64,000 nucleotides of DNA from Magicicada septendecula (GCA_034769895.1 CM068367.1:351107111-351171110); one strand, 5' to 3'. Numbered from the stretch's first letter, positions 1-12,253 are shown. A program made the numbers and translations. Notes: generated from the sequence alone by a model not told the origin.

Positions 1-181
1 ATCAATTTACTTAATTTATTTTACTTATTTATCATTGATAAGGTTGTTGAGATTTACCATTTGTCCAGATTTTAGTTTTGTTCACATATAATGTTTTATG
101 ACTATTACAGCTTGCTTATACTCCTTCTGGCTTTCTATTCTTATACGATCTTAATTAAAATTCTCTTACTTAACTACATTA

Positions 182-385
182 ACATTTAGCTTTGATTAAT
201 ACTATTAATACATAACAAATATTTTAAAACAAAAGAGTTGTACTCAAACTCAGACATTTCAGTCTTGATCAATACTAGTAACACATAATAAACATCTTAT
301 AATAAAAGAATTGTATTCAAACTCAGACATTTCAGCCTTGATTAATACTATTAAACATAATAAATATTTTAGAATAACAAAAAAC
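182..385. repeat. Degenerate 73-bp tandem repeat, ~2.7 copies
   Basis: A unit of about 73 bp recurs. The words acatttagctttgattaat (from 182), acatttcagtcttgatcaat (from 255) and acatttcagccttgattaat (from 328) are spaced 73 bp apart, as are aaaagagttg at 231 and aaaagaattg at 304. Copies differ by scattered substitutions, so this is an old array in AT-rich DNA. No coding content is evident. Confidence 0.75.
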
Positions 386-2530
386 ATTATACTCTATTTC
401 AAACATTTAAGTATAGAGTTCATTGACCTTAATATAAACAGAACACATCTGTCTTTTCCTTATTTAAATGATTTCTTAAGACTAAATTTTGTGCAGTCTT
501 GGCTGTTTTTATTTTATTTTGGGGATGTACCCTTTGTCACTTCACTTATTGCCTGCTCTTATTTTATCTTTGTCATTTTAATAAATGTTGTTAGATAAAG
601 AGTGGTACTCACTTAGAAACATTTGTAGTCTATTTTCTCATAATAATATTATTCTACCAAATATTATTTCTTGTATTCAATACAAAACTTTAAAGTTGTA
701 TAAAGGCACTAATTCACTTAGTTTATGAATTTAAACATTGACACATGAAGTCTATTTAACATAACAAAATAACTTGCACTGGTATTCTTTGGTCTTATCT
801 CTAATCAGTTTTATAGTCTTATAAGATCAAGAATCGTATTTATGAAGATTATGTAGATTATGGATTATGAAGATTTGTTTTTTCCATTATATAAATAATT
901 TCCACTGGTTCACTTTTAATTCTACCTTTAGACACTTTTGTTTATATCTGCTTTCATTATTTTTTATTTTAGGTGTTATACTTTCATTTGTTATATATAC
1001 TCTCTTTTGGGGTTTCGTTTTTTCTTATTACTGGGTTTGCTTTGGGTATTTCCCTACTGTATTTTATTCTACTACATGGTTTCTTCCAATTTCAGTCCTG
1101 TTATTAGGGATGTCGGTTTGTTCTGGGTATTGCCTTACTTACTCCTATCCTACCTGGGTACTTTCTTACTTTATCTTGGCTTTTGTTTTATTTTTTATTA
1201 CTCATTTATATTGCATAGTTGTTTTTAATTTATTTTTATTTCTTCAAACTATGAGTGCACTTTACTGTGGTCCTTAATTGTTTTTTATTGTATTTTTCTT
1301 TGATTTCATTTTAAATTTAATTAATTTATGATCATTATTTCATTCATTATAATGTGGATAATCTGTCATGCTACAATATATGTCCATAATAATTTTTATA
1401 TGGCTATAATGTTTTATATGAATTTACAGTAAAAGGTAAAAGGTGTCGCATTGTGTTCAAATCAGTCTGGTTTTGTTATTATCTGTCAGGTTATTATCTG
1501 AGAAAGCAACAATGGTACTAGGAACAATGAAACTGAACCACTGTTTCATAATTTCTCTTTGTTAATGAACAATGATGGGTAATAGATATTTATTTTATTC
1601 TACTAATTGTGCTTGTGCTCTAATGTAGTATGAACACGTGTATATCATGAATACTTGCCACATGAATAACTTGTGTATTGTGGTTGGGCCTATATCTGCT
1701 ATTGTTTCATATTTGATGTGGAGAAAATCAGTCATACTGATTGTGTACGTCTGAGATACTGATGACTGGGTAGACACAATAATGATGTTTATGTGACAAC
1801 ATGTCAGTCATGACAGGTGTTAGTGGGTGACAGTTGTCAGAAGTTGTGATTGTGTCCAGAGTTAAGCATTGAAACCACTTGGTACTATATTAAGGAAATA
1901 CTGAGCTATTTTTAACAATGTTATGAGATATTGGGAAGGTAACAAATAAAAATACTATTTACTCTAGAAATTTATTATGATAGAAGACATACCTACATAA
2001 AAAATAAAATTTTCATGAAGATTTAGTGTAAAAACTAATTAAAATTGAAATGAAAAAGGCATGGAAACATGTAAAAATTGCAATAATCAAACAGATTTAA
2101 AGTTTATTTTTCTGTTTTCAATATATTGCCATGCCCTAGATTAATTATAAGAAAGCTCTGAAGGTAGCCTGAAAACATACTTTTCCGAATTGGATTACAA
2201 GTTGTTGTTTTTAATTTTTTTAACAAGGATTTAAAAAAAATAAAATAAAACTAAAAATTGGAAAATTGGTCTTGGAGTATGTGCAAAATCTGAAGATAAT
2301 TCTGAATGGAATTAGAGTCAATGGAAGTGTTGGAAGCACCACTTTCATTTTTTTTAAAAAGCCTTTGTGTAGGAGTCTGTGTATTAGTGTTCTGTTGTAT
2401 CTGCAAAGTATTTACTTTCATTTTGTTCACCTTGACAGTCTTTCTTTGTTAGTGGAATTTGTTATTGCATTTTTATACCATTGTTTAAGCTGTCTGTCAT
2501 GGATCTGAAAGCTGACAGTTTTTGTTATAG
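386..2530. other. AT-rich non-coding DNA, nothing recognised
   Basis: The stretch is very AT-rich with long T-runs. An open frame of 136 codons at 867-1277 is composed almost only of Phe, Leu, Tyr, Ser and Val. This is what T-rich DNA produces by chance, so I do not call it a gene. No transposon ends were recognised. Confidence 0.6.
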
Positions 2531-2719
2531 TTGGTAATTAGAGGAGTTATGTACCAGTGTGTCAGTTGTAGTGAGTTTTCTGTATGTACTGAATTTGTGG
2601 ATAAATCACATGTACTTTTTGAACACATTGTACATTGCAAATACAAGTTAATATGTTCACCATATCAAACAACGGTATTACCTCCAATATTGGAACTAAC
2701 ATCTAGCAGCCACCTCTGA
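2531..2719 (+). other. Possible exon with a C2H2-like zinc finger
   Basis: A 62-codon open frame follows a T-rich tract ending in AG (tttttgttatag), which would serve as a splice acceptor. It starts Leu-Val-Ile-Arg and contains Tyr-Gln-Cys-Val-Ser-Cys followed by 13 residues, His, four residues and His, then Ile-Val-His-Cys. That resembles a C2H2 or C2HC zinc finger, but the Cys-His spacing is one longer than usual. The frame ends with TGA after Ser-Ser-Ser-His-Leu. A second splice-like context lies just downstream: an open stretch encoding Asp-Asp-Ile-His-Asn-Glu-Gln-Lys before AAG/GTAAAA at about 2757. I do not recognise a gene. A chance frame is as likely as a real exon. Confidence 0.2.
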
Positions 2720-4833
2720 TGACATTCATAATGAACAAAAGCTGGCTGAAGCAAAGGTAAAATTTTTTATCTAAAATACTAGTGTTCTATATTAGAAATG
2801 TGTGTGTGTATGTAAATAATTGATTTAATTGTTTTCTAACAACTGGTTAACCCTATGGAAATTTAAATTCAACTGTTTGGGAGAAATTATTTTTGTATTT
2901 ATAAAAAAATTCCTTCATTTTATCATCATAACAAAACGTTTTTCTTCCTGAATTGCCGAGTTTAAAGAAATAACAAAAGTGACACACTGTAGTAGCCATA
3001 GTTATGTAAAAAATTAAATGTAATATGTTTGCAATTTAAAATTGAAATTTAACTTGATATTTTGGAATCAAGTTTCTCAAATATATTTTAAAAGCATATT
3101 TAAAATATTTTGAACTTTTTTTGTTAACTGCGTAGGCATGAGACACTGACACAGAAAACTGAAAACTCCAGATACTTAAGAATTAAAAAAAGTAATCTGT
3201 TGGAGCATGATATCAACTGAATTTATACTGTACAGTCGTGTATGCACATAATGTATTGTTATTTACGAATACATTGTTATCATGAGATAAATATTGGTTA
3301 ATATTGGGCCTTTCATCATTTTCCAAATACAAGTATATTTGAGTTTTTTATGTTATAGATTGGTACATTCATGTTATTAAAGGAATGTTCAGTATGTTAC
3401 AAACAAGTAATTTGTATTGCATGCAGTACTGTTGACATTGCTGAAGCTAAAAGTTGTACTGTTGAAAATTAAAATTTTTTCACAAAATGTTTTGTCATGT
3501 AAGTTTTTTAACATAATTTTCAAGTGTTACATTTTAAAAATTACATTATACTATCTTTAACTGTATTTTTGCAAATCACTAATTGAGTTTCTTGAGGACA
3601 ACATTAATTAATTGTATTCAGTCTTGAGGTACCGGTAGTGCTGTAATATAAATTAGGATAGATGGTAATATATATTGAAGTCACGGTTATTACTTTGAAG
3701 TGGATGTTTTATCATGAGAAAACCATGCATTTTAATTAGAGAAACGTATTAAACAGTAATATGATTAACATGTCTTGAAAGGATGAATGATCCAAAATTA
3801 AAAAGTAAGTAAAAAGATGTCTTATCTGTAATTAATGCTTGGAAAGTGGGAACAAAGATTGTTTGGTCATCTTGTTATACTGCATGATTAGCAGGTTGGT
3901 GTAGTATATCTAGGAAGCAAAAGTGAAAAAAATAATGAAGGCAGAAGAAAATGTGGCATGGTGAAATAGCATCTATTATAATGAGAAGAGATGTAATATT
4001 GACAGAAGCCAAAGGATTAGCAAAATATGATGAGTAATTGTGTACATCCCCCACAATTATAATATTATTTCATATTAGGTATGGTAGATGGTAAGAGTAG
4101 TACCATCAAAACAGTTCAAGTTTCAGTACAGAAATGTAATATGACATCCATGAGTATAAATAATGAAATGTTTAAAAATATCTCGATAATGGAAGTAAAT
4201 GTATATACACAGAAAAAGTATTTACAATAACTACTGATGAAACATTTTATAAGGTTAGGAATATTCAGAATAACCATAGCCCATGAAGGACAGGTAGAAT
4301 GCAGGAGCTACAAAAAATTATTTTTCGTGGACTAATGATAACACAATTATAAACAAATCGATTTTTCAGGTTTAGAATGGCTAGTTATGCGACAGAATGT
4401 TATTTTTCATCCAAGAGTGGAAAATTACCAAAATAACTACTCCACATTTACAAAACTAGATAGCTACCTTTATTTGTCTTATCCTAGCGTCACACTGTTC
4501 TTTGTTGTATTGAGAACAAGGCCTGAGATCTAGTGTAGTGTCTGTCAGAAATTTATGTAGCATCTGGTTATCGTCATCTTGTGTCGTCCTTGCATCAACA
4601 TCGTCCACAATTAAACTGCAACATAATGTGAGTACTTTATAAGAAATCAGAACGCTTAATTATCTGTACAAATTAACTGAGAACACAAGGCAACAAGTAG
4701 TGGCTTGTTTCCTCTGTACTCATCAAATTTGTTTACTTATTTTTTTGCAAACAGCATATTCAACCCTTCCGCTGAACTTTTCGTTACAGTTAGTTTCTCC
4801 TTTGTTGGCATGCATATCTGACTTACTTGTAAT
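2720..4833. other. AT-rich DNA with a possible worn LINE tail
   Basis: This is mostly featureless AT-rich sequence. At about 3940-4040 the plus strand reads Lys-Met-Trp-His-Gly-Glu-Ile, then Arg-Arg-Asp-Val, then Glu-Ala-Lys-Gly-Leu-Ala-Lys. That order is reminiscent of the last residues of LINE polyproteins. The match is short and degraded, so it is recorded only as a possibility. Confidence 0.3.
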
Positions 4834-4884
4834 CAGGCCCGGCTCCAGGGAGGGGCGAACCGTGCCACCGCCCAGGGGGGCAAA

Positions 4885-5344
4885 TTTTAAAGGGCGGCAG
4901 ATTCCGGGATGTTAAGTTTTGAAATTGAGGTAACAAATAAAATTATTCACTTAATTTCATCACAATATGTAAGATCAGTAAGAATTACTTTATGTATAAA
5001 GTCAGTGGAAGAGTCGAAAACTCGTGAACGAGAGAACGTAAACCTGACTTGTTCAAAGCTCAAACTTATTAAAACTTATCTCAGATCGAGTATGTCCGAG
5101 ACTCGCCTGAGTGGTTTTAAAGGGCGGCAGATTCCAGGATGTTAAGTTTTGAAATTGAGGGAACAAATAAAATTATTCACTTAATTTCATCACAATATGT
5201 AAGATCAGTAAGAATTACTTTATGTATAAAGTCAGTGGAAGAGTCGAAAACTCGTGAACGAGAGAACGTAAACCTGACTTGTTCAAAGCTCAAACTTATT
5301 AAAACTTATCTCAGATCGAGTATGTCCGAGACTCGCCTGAGTGG
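4885..5344 (+). repeat. 230-bp tandem duplication inside the hAT element
   Basis: Two near-identical 230-bp units run head to tail, 4885-5114 and 5115-5344. Each starts ttttaaagggcggcagattc and ends in gagactcgcctgagtgg. I see only a couple of differences (gggatg/aggatg, gaggtaac/gagggaac), so the duplication is recent relative to the decay of the element. The unit covers part of the transposase C-terminal coding region. Confidence 0.92.
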
Positions 5345-5438
5345 TCTGGCGACTATATCTACAGACCTTCAGTTAGCTGAATCACTTGATTACAATGATT
5401 TCGGCAGTGCAAAAACTAGAAGAGGTTTTTTTAAGTAA
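5139..5438 (+). pseudogene. hAT transposase C-terminal remnant (99 codons)
   Basis: The frame contains Ser-Lys-Leu-Lys-Leu-Ile-Lys-Thr-Tyr-Leu-Arg-Ser-Ser-Met-Ser, then Arg-Leu-Ser-Gly-Leu-Ala-Thr-Ile, and ends with a Phe-Gly-Ser-Ala-Lys-Thr-Arg-Arg stretch. This order (SKLKLIKxYLRS, then RLSGLA, then an AKxRR tail) is characteristic of the C-terminal dimerisation region of hAT transposases of the zinc-finger-MYM-type-1-like group. An earlier partial copy of the same coding lies at 4909-5145 because of the tandem duplication. The DDE catalytic parts and the N-terminal zinc finger are absent. It is a fossil. Confidence 0.75.
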
Positions 5439-5783
5439 GGTATATGATACATTACTTTTGTTATATTTCAATCATAATGAATTTTAGTTAGTATTTTAAT
5501 TTTAAGTCATCACATAGGCATACATTTATATTGTCTCACGATTCCTTGTATTGTCTCTACAATTTATTTGTAACCGTTTGCCGCATCGTAAATGCGAAAA
5601 AGTTCTAGTTATTTGATAAACACAACAATGTAAACATTCCTAGTCGTCATTTGAAGGCAATCGCCGTATCTTTTGAATAGGTCTAGTGTGCGTAAATGTG
5701 TTCTGAGTTAAAATAGGGAGGGGGCGGCACTCATAAATATTGCACAGGGCGGCAGAAGCGCTGGGGTCGGCCCTGCTTGTAAT

Positions 5784-6805
5784 ACTATCACTCGAAATGA
5801 TGTCAATCGAGAGTGATGATTCTATGTGGTTGTATATTTTGTGTAAACAGATTGTGTATAACGGCTACAGGGAGGAAAGCTCTTTTCATATTTTATACCA
5901 CAGTTTATGAGATTCAATGTCAGTCTAATTAAGAATTAATTATATCAAAACTATAAATAATTTTAAGATATTGTATTTCTAAAAATTATTTTAAAATATC
6001 CTTAGCAATGTCTTTCATATGCTGTTGGTTTTAATCAGAGTTCAGTTAGTTATTTTTGAGCATATTTTATTTTATCCTGTATTTAATAATCTGCTATGTA
6101 GAGTCTAGTTGAAATTGTTTATATCTCACGTCATTTGTTTAATTATCGACATGTACATAAAACAAAAGAAGGTTAAGTGATATAAATTAATAATGATTTC
6201 GAAGTAAATTAAAAATGTTTTAATTCGACTGGTGTATTATTTCAATACACGAAGACTTTTATTTGTAAAGGCTAATTTTCATTTGAAATTAAAATTCTAT
6301 ACTAATTTAATACAGACACTCTAAATTGTATAACTTCTGGATTAATATCTAATATAATAGCACTAACCTACAAATGCAGTAGATAACTGTGATAATATGC
6401 ATAGCAATATGATTTTGTAAAACAAATCGTGAATTCACAATTACCTATATAATTTTAAGCACATTTATTTCTTCAGCAATTTTGAATAGTGTAAAACGTT
6501 AACTCATAAAGTTACTTTTGAAGGTGTCATGTAGTGCCAGTTATTTATTAAACAATAGTAAAATTAATTCAATTATGAAGTGGAATAAAAAGTTTGAAAA
6601 AAGGCAAGAAACTTGCTTCGTGTTAAAGAGTGCTGTTGCCGTCACAACAAGGGGGTCGGAACCTGACTGGAAAACTGCCAGGCTCGGCTTTGTAACTGAA
6701 ACTTTTGTCAAATACTCTTTATTATAAAAAAATTCAAATTTTTTTGTAAGAAAGAATATTATATCCACTAAAAGAACGAATAATATTAAACCTTTTAAAT
6801 GTCAC
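5784..6805. other. AT-rich DNA, nothing recognised
   Basis: No gene, repeat or transposon end was recognised. Short open frames on both strands at about 6.5-6.8 kb overlap each other and have no family resemblance. Confidence 0.5.
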
Positions 6806-6839
<34 letters not shown>

Positions 6840-6841
6840 CG
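6806..6841. repeat. (TG)n-(GC)n microsatellite
   Basis: Alternating TG for about 25 bp runs directly into alternating GC for about 11 bp. Both are alternating purine-pyrimidine tracts with potential to adopt left-handed DNA. Confidence 0.97.
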
Positions 6842-7639
6842 GTATCGCAATAAACACGTCCTGATACATTTATAACAATACGGATCGATTGTGTGGGCGA
6901 TAAGTTTTCCTTCATTCGTTATTATCATTTTTACATTCAAACTGGAGTTGAGTTTTGAACTTTTTTTTGACAAGGAATTTCTAATTCTGTATTTGCTGCT
7001 GGCTATAATACAATCGATTAATGTAGGAGGTCGACTTTGCTCACTCGCTGAAAGCACAGTCAAGAACGGTTTTCATATTCTATAAATATGTATTCAGTTA
7101 AGAGAATTTATAGTTCTTCGTACAGTACGGAGTGTGCGGGTAGAAGGTAAGCTATTGCAGCAGGTGACATGTATGTGCTTCTTGAACGGAGAGTAAGCTC
7201 CTTTACTTAATTAACTGCATACGCGACTCTTGTAGATAGAACGTACTCTGTCAAACCTTATGCCCGTAAGTTACCTACGACGCCGTAAGTTACGGGCCGT
7301 AACCTTCAACACGCCCGTTTTGTCGTAGGTAGCTCATGAATCTAGTGAGGTTAGGAAGTTAAAGTACGATGTTCGTTAAAGATAAATAACTGGTTTACGC
7401 TTACGGATTTAAAGTTAACTTAGAAAAAACTAAATATCCTTACTCAGGTTTCCTTCCATACTTTGATGTCGTCTATGTAGGCTACTAATGACTGAAAACA
7501 TAGAAGCGTATTATAATTCGAAAGAAAAGACAGGACATGAATAGTTTATCCTGTAGTATAGTAATACGCACAAATATAGCCACCATTATTTGAAAAAAAA
7601 TTCGTAAGACGCGTATTAGGGCAAATAGCATCACGCCTA
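6842..7639. other. Unannotated DNA with a small inverted repeat
   Basis: There is no gene. Around 7270-7333, ttacctacgac is mirrored by gtcgtaggta about 40 bp on. The word cgtaagttac occurs twice between them. This could fold as a hairpin, but it matches no family I know. Confidence 0.45.
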
Positions 7640-7920
7640 CAAAGAAGTCATGCCTTCAAAATTTGTAAGATTACAAAGATTGCCCTGGGCCGGACCCGTC
7701 ATCAGAATGGAATGTTGGAGAAATCCCAAAAGGGTTTTACGAGGTACTAGGTAGGGGACGAAAATAGGCAGTCCAAGAAAATGTGGGAAGACGGTACTGC
7801 AAGGACGTAAGATGCAAGGACTATCGGAATAAGGAATTGGGGAAACGCGGTGATGGATAGGGTGTGTTGGAGGTGGAAACAGATGAAGGCCGGGGCCCGA
7901 TTTGGGCTGGAGTGCCATTA
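7640..7920 (+). pseudogene. LINE reverse-transcriptase C-terminal tail, broken
   Basis: The plus strand encodes Leu-Gln-Arg-Leu-Pro-Trp-Ala-Gly-Pro-Val-Ile-Arg-Met-Glu, then Asn-Pro-Lys-Arg-Val-Leu. In another frame it continues Lys-Lys-Met-Trp-Glu-Asp-Gly and later Ile-Arg-Asn-Trp-Gly-Asn-Ala-Val-Met-Asp-Arg-Val, ending Ala-Arg-Phe-Gly-Leu-Glu-Cys-His-stop. The order (RLxWAGHVxRM, then NPKRVL, then WEDG, then RNWxxAxMDRxxW) is the usual C-terminus of insect non-LTR retrotransposon polyproteins. At least one frameshift and one internal stop are present. LINEs are usually truncated at the 5' end, which explains why only the tail remains. Confidence 0.72.
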
Positions 7921-8302
7921 GGGAAGGATGAGTAGCATGTCAAATACTCGTGCATTCCCTGACTGCAAGACCCAAATACACAAACAACAGAAGATCACGT
8001 TAGAACCAACTTTCAAAAAGTGGACGATTAAAACTCCACGATATGATGGAATAGTTTGAAAGAGAATGTTGATGTGTGACAGTCGAGACCACTTTATTAG
8101 TAGAAAAAAATGATGGGATTGAGAAAGTTGTCACTGCCATCGTTGTGGGGGCATTAGGCTACGACACTTTATTTTGAATTTCGCTGCGGAAACGCGTTTG
8201 CTCGTCCTGAATTATTGGTTCCGAAACAGTAGACTGCAGCTCTACACCTTTTAATATCGAAGTCTCACAGTAGCACAGCACGTAAGCAGAAACAATTTCG
8301 GT

Positions 8303-9307
8303 ACTGTACCTTTATGCGTACCCGCAGTTATTTTCGATGTTTCGATTATGCGATTTTTTGGCTCGATATGTAGTGAATATCGCACATAATTTTATGTATG
8401 TGAAAGAATTATACAAATTTTAATTTCGTATGTTGCAAAATAGTTGGGTTGCGATTGCAGTTGGTTTTGTTTGTAATTTTTTTAATGGAAAATGTTTGTA
8501 GCAGTATGATATATCACCGGCGCGTTTGCCTGTGACGGCAAAAGCTGATGTTATGTTAACATGAAAACTGAAATTACACATGGAAAAACCAATACGTGAG
8601 TAATTTAAAACTATTTTTTTTAACCACGAAAAAACCCAACTCGAAGTATACAACCCGACTTATCTATTACTATACTGTACATGCCACTTTTTTGTGGCAG
8701 AACTCGTTTTTTCACTGGTACTCGTTTTCCTGACTAATACCCGTTGTATGAATAGAGCACTGGAAAGACACCGAACTCGAAAGTATTACTATAGGTCTGC
8801 ATGTCACTTTTTTGTGGCAGAACTCGTTTTTTCGGTAATATTCGTTTTGCAACAAGTACTCGTTTTGTTTCAAAAAGAAATGTCCATTATGTACAATATG
8901 TAGAACGTATGTTGTCATTCTTTAATATATTGTGTGTTTGGTTTTTCCATTAACCATAAATATTTGTCCTTTTCAGTTTACATTTGCTGTTGTAGTTTTG
9001 TTAATTTGTCAACTTGAAAACATTAGGTTCTTTATTTTAAGTGTTACTGTGTTATAATCATTGCATATACACATTAAACGTTATGTTTTCCTCAACCATG
9101 GCTTTCGTTTATTTCAGCAGTAAACTAAAACCCCAAAACCATTGTTACCTAACCTCCCAATTGAAAACAACACGTATTTTCGCTTTATATTAAGAAATAG
9201 GATAATTTACAATTAGTGCACTTCTTCTTTTCCACATCGTAATATATCGATACAATCGCATATTAAAAACATCGAAAATATACTGTGGGTACGCATAAAG
9301 GTACAGT
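8303..9307. mobile_element. Inverted-repeat-bounded ~1-kb element, probable MITE-like
   Basis: The left end actgtacctttatgcgtacc (8303) continues through ttttcgatgttt and tatgcgatt to about 8369. It is mirrored by 9244-9307, whose complement reads actgtacctttatgcgtacc, then ttttcgatgttt and tatgcgatt. Arms are about 60 bp with some mismatches and small gaps. I found no convincing target-site duplication, so the superfamily is unassigned. No transposase coding is visible between the arms. It could also be an inverted duplication that did not arise by transposition. Confidence 0.62.
8680..8838 (+). repeat. Direct repeat, period 120 bp, within the 8.3-9.3 kb element
   Basis: A roughly 37-bp segment containing cacttttttgtggcagaact begins at 8680 (catgccac) and again at 8800 (catgtcac). 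Each holds the small palindrome-like gccacttttttgtggc. Flanking tactcg/actcg words are loosely shared too, suggesting an old tandem duplication of about 120 bp. Confidence 0.75.
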
Positions 9308-10564
9308 TCTAAAATGTCTGATGGTGCATTAGCATATGTTCAGACAAATCGGGGTACAGTGTATTTACCTTTCAGTGAATGTGTAGGTCTCGTTTTAACG
9401 AACAAATGGCGTCGAGCTTGTTACCATATTTTTTGAAATCCGTTTAGGCTTCTAGTCCTACACGAACTCAGATTACGGGGATTAGTCAATAAATAAACAA
9501 TTCGTCACAGACATTTATTAATTCGTCAGAATTCCTGTCTAAATTTTGTTCTTTTTAAGTATTTTGCGCACACACAATTTGTTTTCTAATACATGTTTAC
9601 GCATCCAAAAAAAGTAAGAATTAATATTGCTCAATATTTATACAGAAGTTTACTTTTTATTGTGTCACCAATGTCATAAGGCCTAATTCATAATTTGATG
9701 TTTAGCTGGTAACAACAAACTAACAAACAGTAACTTTAGTTAAAAGTTAATTCCTACATTATTTCATAGTGAGATGAAAATCAGTATAATAACCAACTTC
9801 AACAGACTCGAAGTATGATTTCGCAGGTTATGGTATGAAAGTACACTAGCTCTAAGGGTGAACAGCAGAATAAGACATTGGAAACTGCAAAAAATGAAGT
9901 CTCGATATACTTAAAGCTATCAACGAAGAAAGTTGTGAAATTTATTTTATTTTCAGTTACGAGAAACAAATAACGGAGGATGGGTGGGGTTATTTTGGTA
10001 ATTTCAATCCGGAACAATCGATAATGAAATAACGAAAGGGGGTCTGACGTAAGCGATTGAAGGTAAGCGAGCGCATAAATAAGAATTTTTATCGTTTAAA
10101 TTAACCAGATAAACGCACCTGCAATGAGCAGACTCAATGTATCAAGCTTCACTATTAACGATAGCCTTTGCACGAGCTCATATACACGTAGTTATAGCGA
10201 TTAAATAATTTGCTCCACAAAGACTGACATGTGTTATGTAGACTAATTTAATATATTTTTAAATACAGGCTATATCTACTAAAATATTTTATATTTTTGT
10301 AGCGTATTCTTAGATAGGGGATAGTAAACTAATTCCAAAGCCAGCTCTAATACTGCAGACTAGCTTCTAGAATATAATATAGGCCTAATTTGTGACTGGT
10401 GATATACAAATCAGAAAGCGAATATTTTAAAACATTAATTGCGCAAAACTTCCTGACGGCGTGGCAATAAAAAAACTCGTTAATACGTACAAAGATTTGT
10501 TCTCTGTCATTGAATTTTTAATGTTTTCAAAAATCAATGAAAACCTACGGTGGACGGAGGGACT
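9308..10564. other. AT-rich DNA, nothing recognised
   Basis: Read on both strands. No coding region with family resemblance and no clear repeat ends were seen. Confidence 0.5.
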
Positions 10565-11788
<1,224 letters not shown>

Positions 11789-11964
11789 AATAATAATAAA
11801 ACTTTTTGTACAAGAATATATATTTAATTATTTTGTGAATATTACAATGTTTCAATAGTATTTAACTATCATCATCATCAGATATATAAATAAATAAATT
11901 TAAACATTTAAAAAAATCAATTGTTCAAAAAAAATATTCTTATACAAAAAGTTTTACTATTATT
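11789..11964. repeat. Inverted repeat (31-bp arms) around a hammerhead-like loop
   Basis: The arms 11789-11819 and 11934-11964 are complementary at about 29 of 31 positions by eye. The core word is actttttgta on the left and tacaaaaagt on the right. The 114-bp loop holds the hammerhead-like motif annotated separately. The same plan, arms with a ribozyme-like loop, recurs at 12.04-12.19 kb only 80 bp away. Confidence 0.75.
11836..11890 (-). ncRNA. Hammerhead-ribozyme-like motif
   Basis: Read on the minus strand: a 4-bp outer helix (AUAU/AUAU), then CUGAUGA, a hairpin with 5-bp stem AUAGU/ACUAU and loop UAAAU, then GAAAC, a two-pair helix (AC/GU), a U-A cleavage-type dinucleotide, and the other side of the outer helix. 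The order CUGANGA, helix II, GAAA, helix III, UH, helix I is the hammerhead order. Weak points are about five unpaired bases before helix II and one after it, and very short helices I and III. It may be a decayed ribozyme or chance in AT-rich DNA. Confidence 0.35.
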
Positions 11965-12041
11965 AGTGATAATATAAAAATATATATACAAGAAAAACTG
12001 AGCAAATATGAATGTATATAAAATATTATGATATTACCGGT

Positions 12042-12192
12042 ATTCAATATCGTTTCTTCTGCAAGTAGTGTATTACGTTTTTGCCGTTACCATAGCTGAC
12101 GGACGTTTCACTGAAACACATCATCATCATCAGAGGCTATATTGAAACGGCAAAAACGTAATACACTACTTGCAGAAGAAACTATATTGAAT
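12042..12192. repeat. Inverted repeat (~47-bp arms) around a hammerhead-like loop
   Basis: The left arm 12042-12088 and the right arm 12146-12192 are complementary over about 47 bp with about one difference. The key word in the left arm is ttcttctgcaagtagtgtat and its mirror is atacactacttgcagaagaa. The 57-bp loop carries the hammerhead-like motif. The structure resembles termini of Penelope-like retroelements, which are known to carry hammerheads. That assignment is inference. Confidence 0.85.
12090..12142 (-). ncRNA. Hammerhead-ribozyme-like motif
   Basis: Minus-strand reading: helix I 5' side AUAGCCU; CUGAUGA; a UGAUGAUGUGUUUCAGU segment; GAAAC; helix III ACG-UC-CGU; C; then AGCUAU closing helix I with one bulged C. 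This satisfies the CUGANGA and GAAA core, the A-U pair closing helix III, and a cleavable C (predicted cut between plus positions 12098 and 12097). Helix II is the weak element: only about three pairs (UGA/UCA) plus two loose bases, probably because of a small (GAT) expansion. It is the best hammerhead candidate outside the 37.9-kb palindrome, and self-cleavage is not established. Confidence 0.45.
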
Positions 12193-12249
12193 AATATCAT
12201 AACATTATATAATTACTGCAAGAAACTTTGAGTTACATATATAGAAAAT

Positions 12250-12253
<4 letters not shown>

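Larger units (their letters stand above)
4834..5775 (+). mobile_element. Non-autonomous hAT DNA transposon, 942 bp
   Basis: The ends are short imperfect inverted repeats: left caggcccggctccag, and right ending ctggggtcggccctg, whose complement starts cagggccgaccccag. The element is flanked by a perfect 8-bp direct repeat cttgtaat (4826-4833 and 5776-5783), the signature target duplication of hAT transposases. Inside is a C-terminal remnant of a hAT transposase duplicated in tandem. Most of the transposase is missing, so this is an internally deleted copy that would have depended on a related active element. Confidence 0.88.

Noticed and set aside
867-1277. 136-codon frame rich in Phe, Leu and Tyr, looking like a membrane protein or mitochondrial insertion
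   Set aside because: The composition is explained by T-rich DNA. There are no conserved blocks of mitochondrial or transporter proteins, and another frame is open over the same span.
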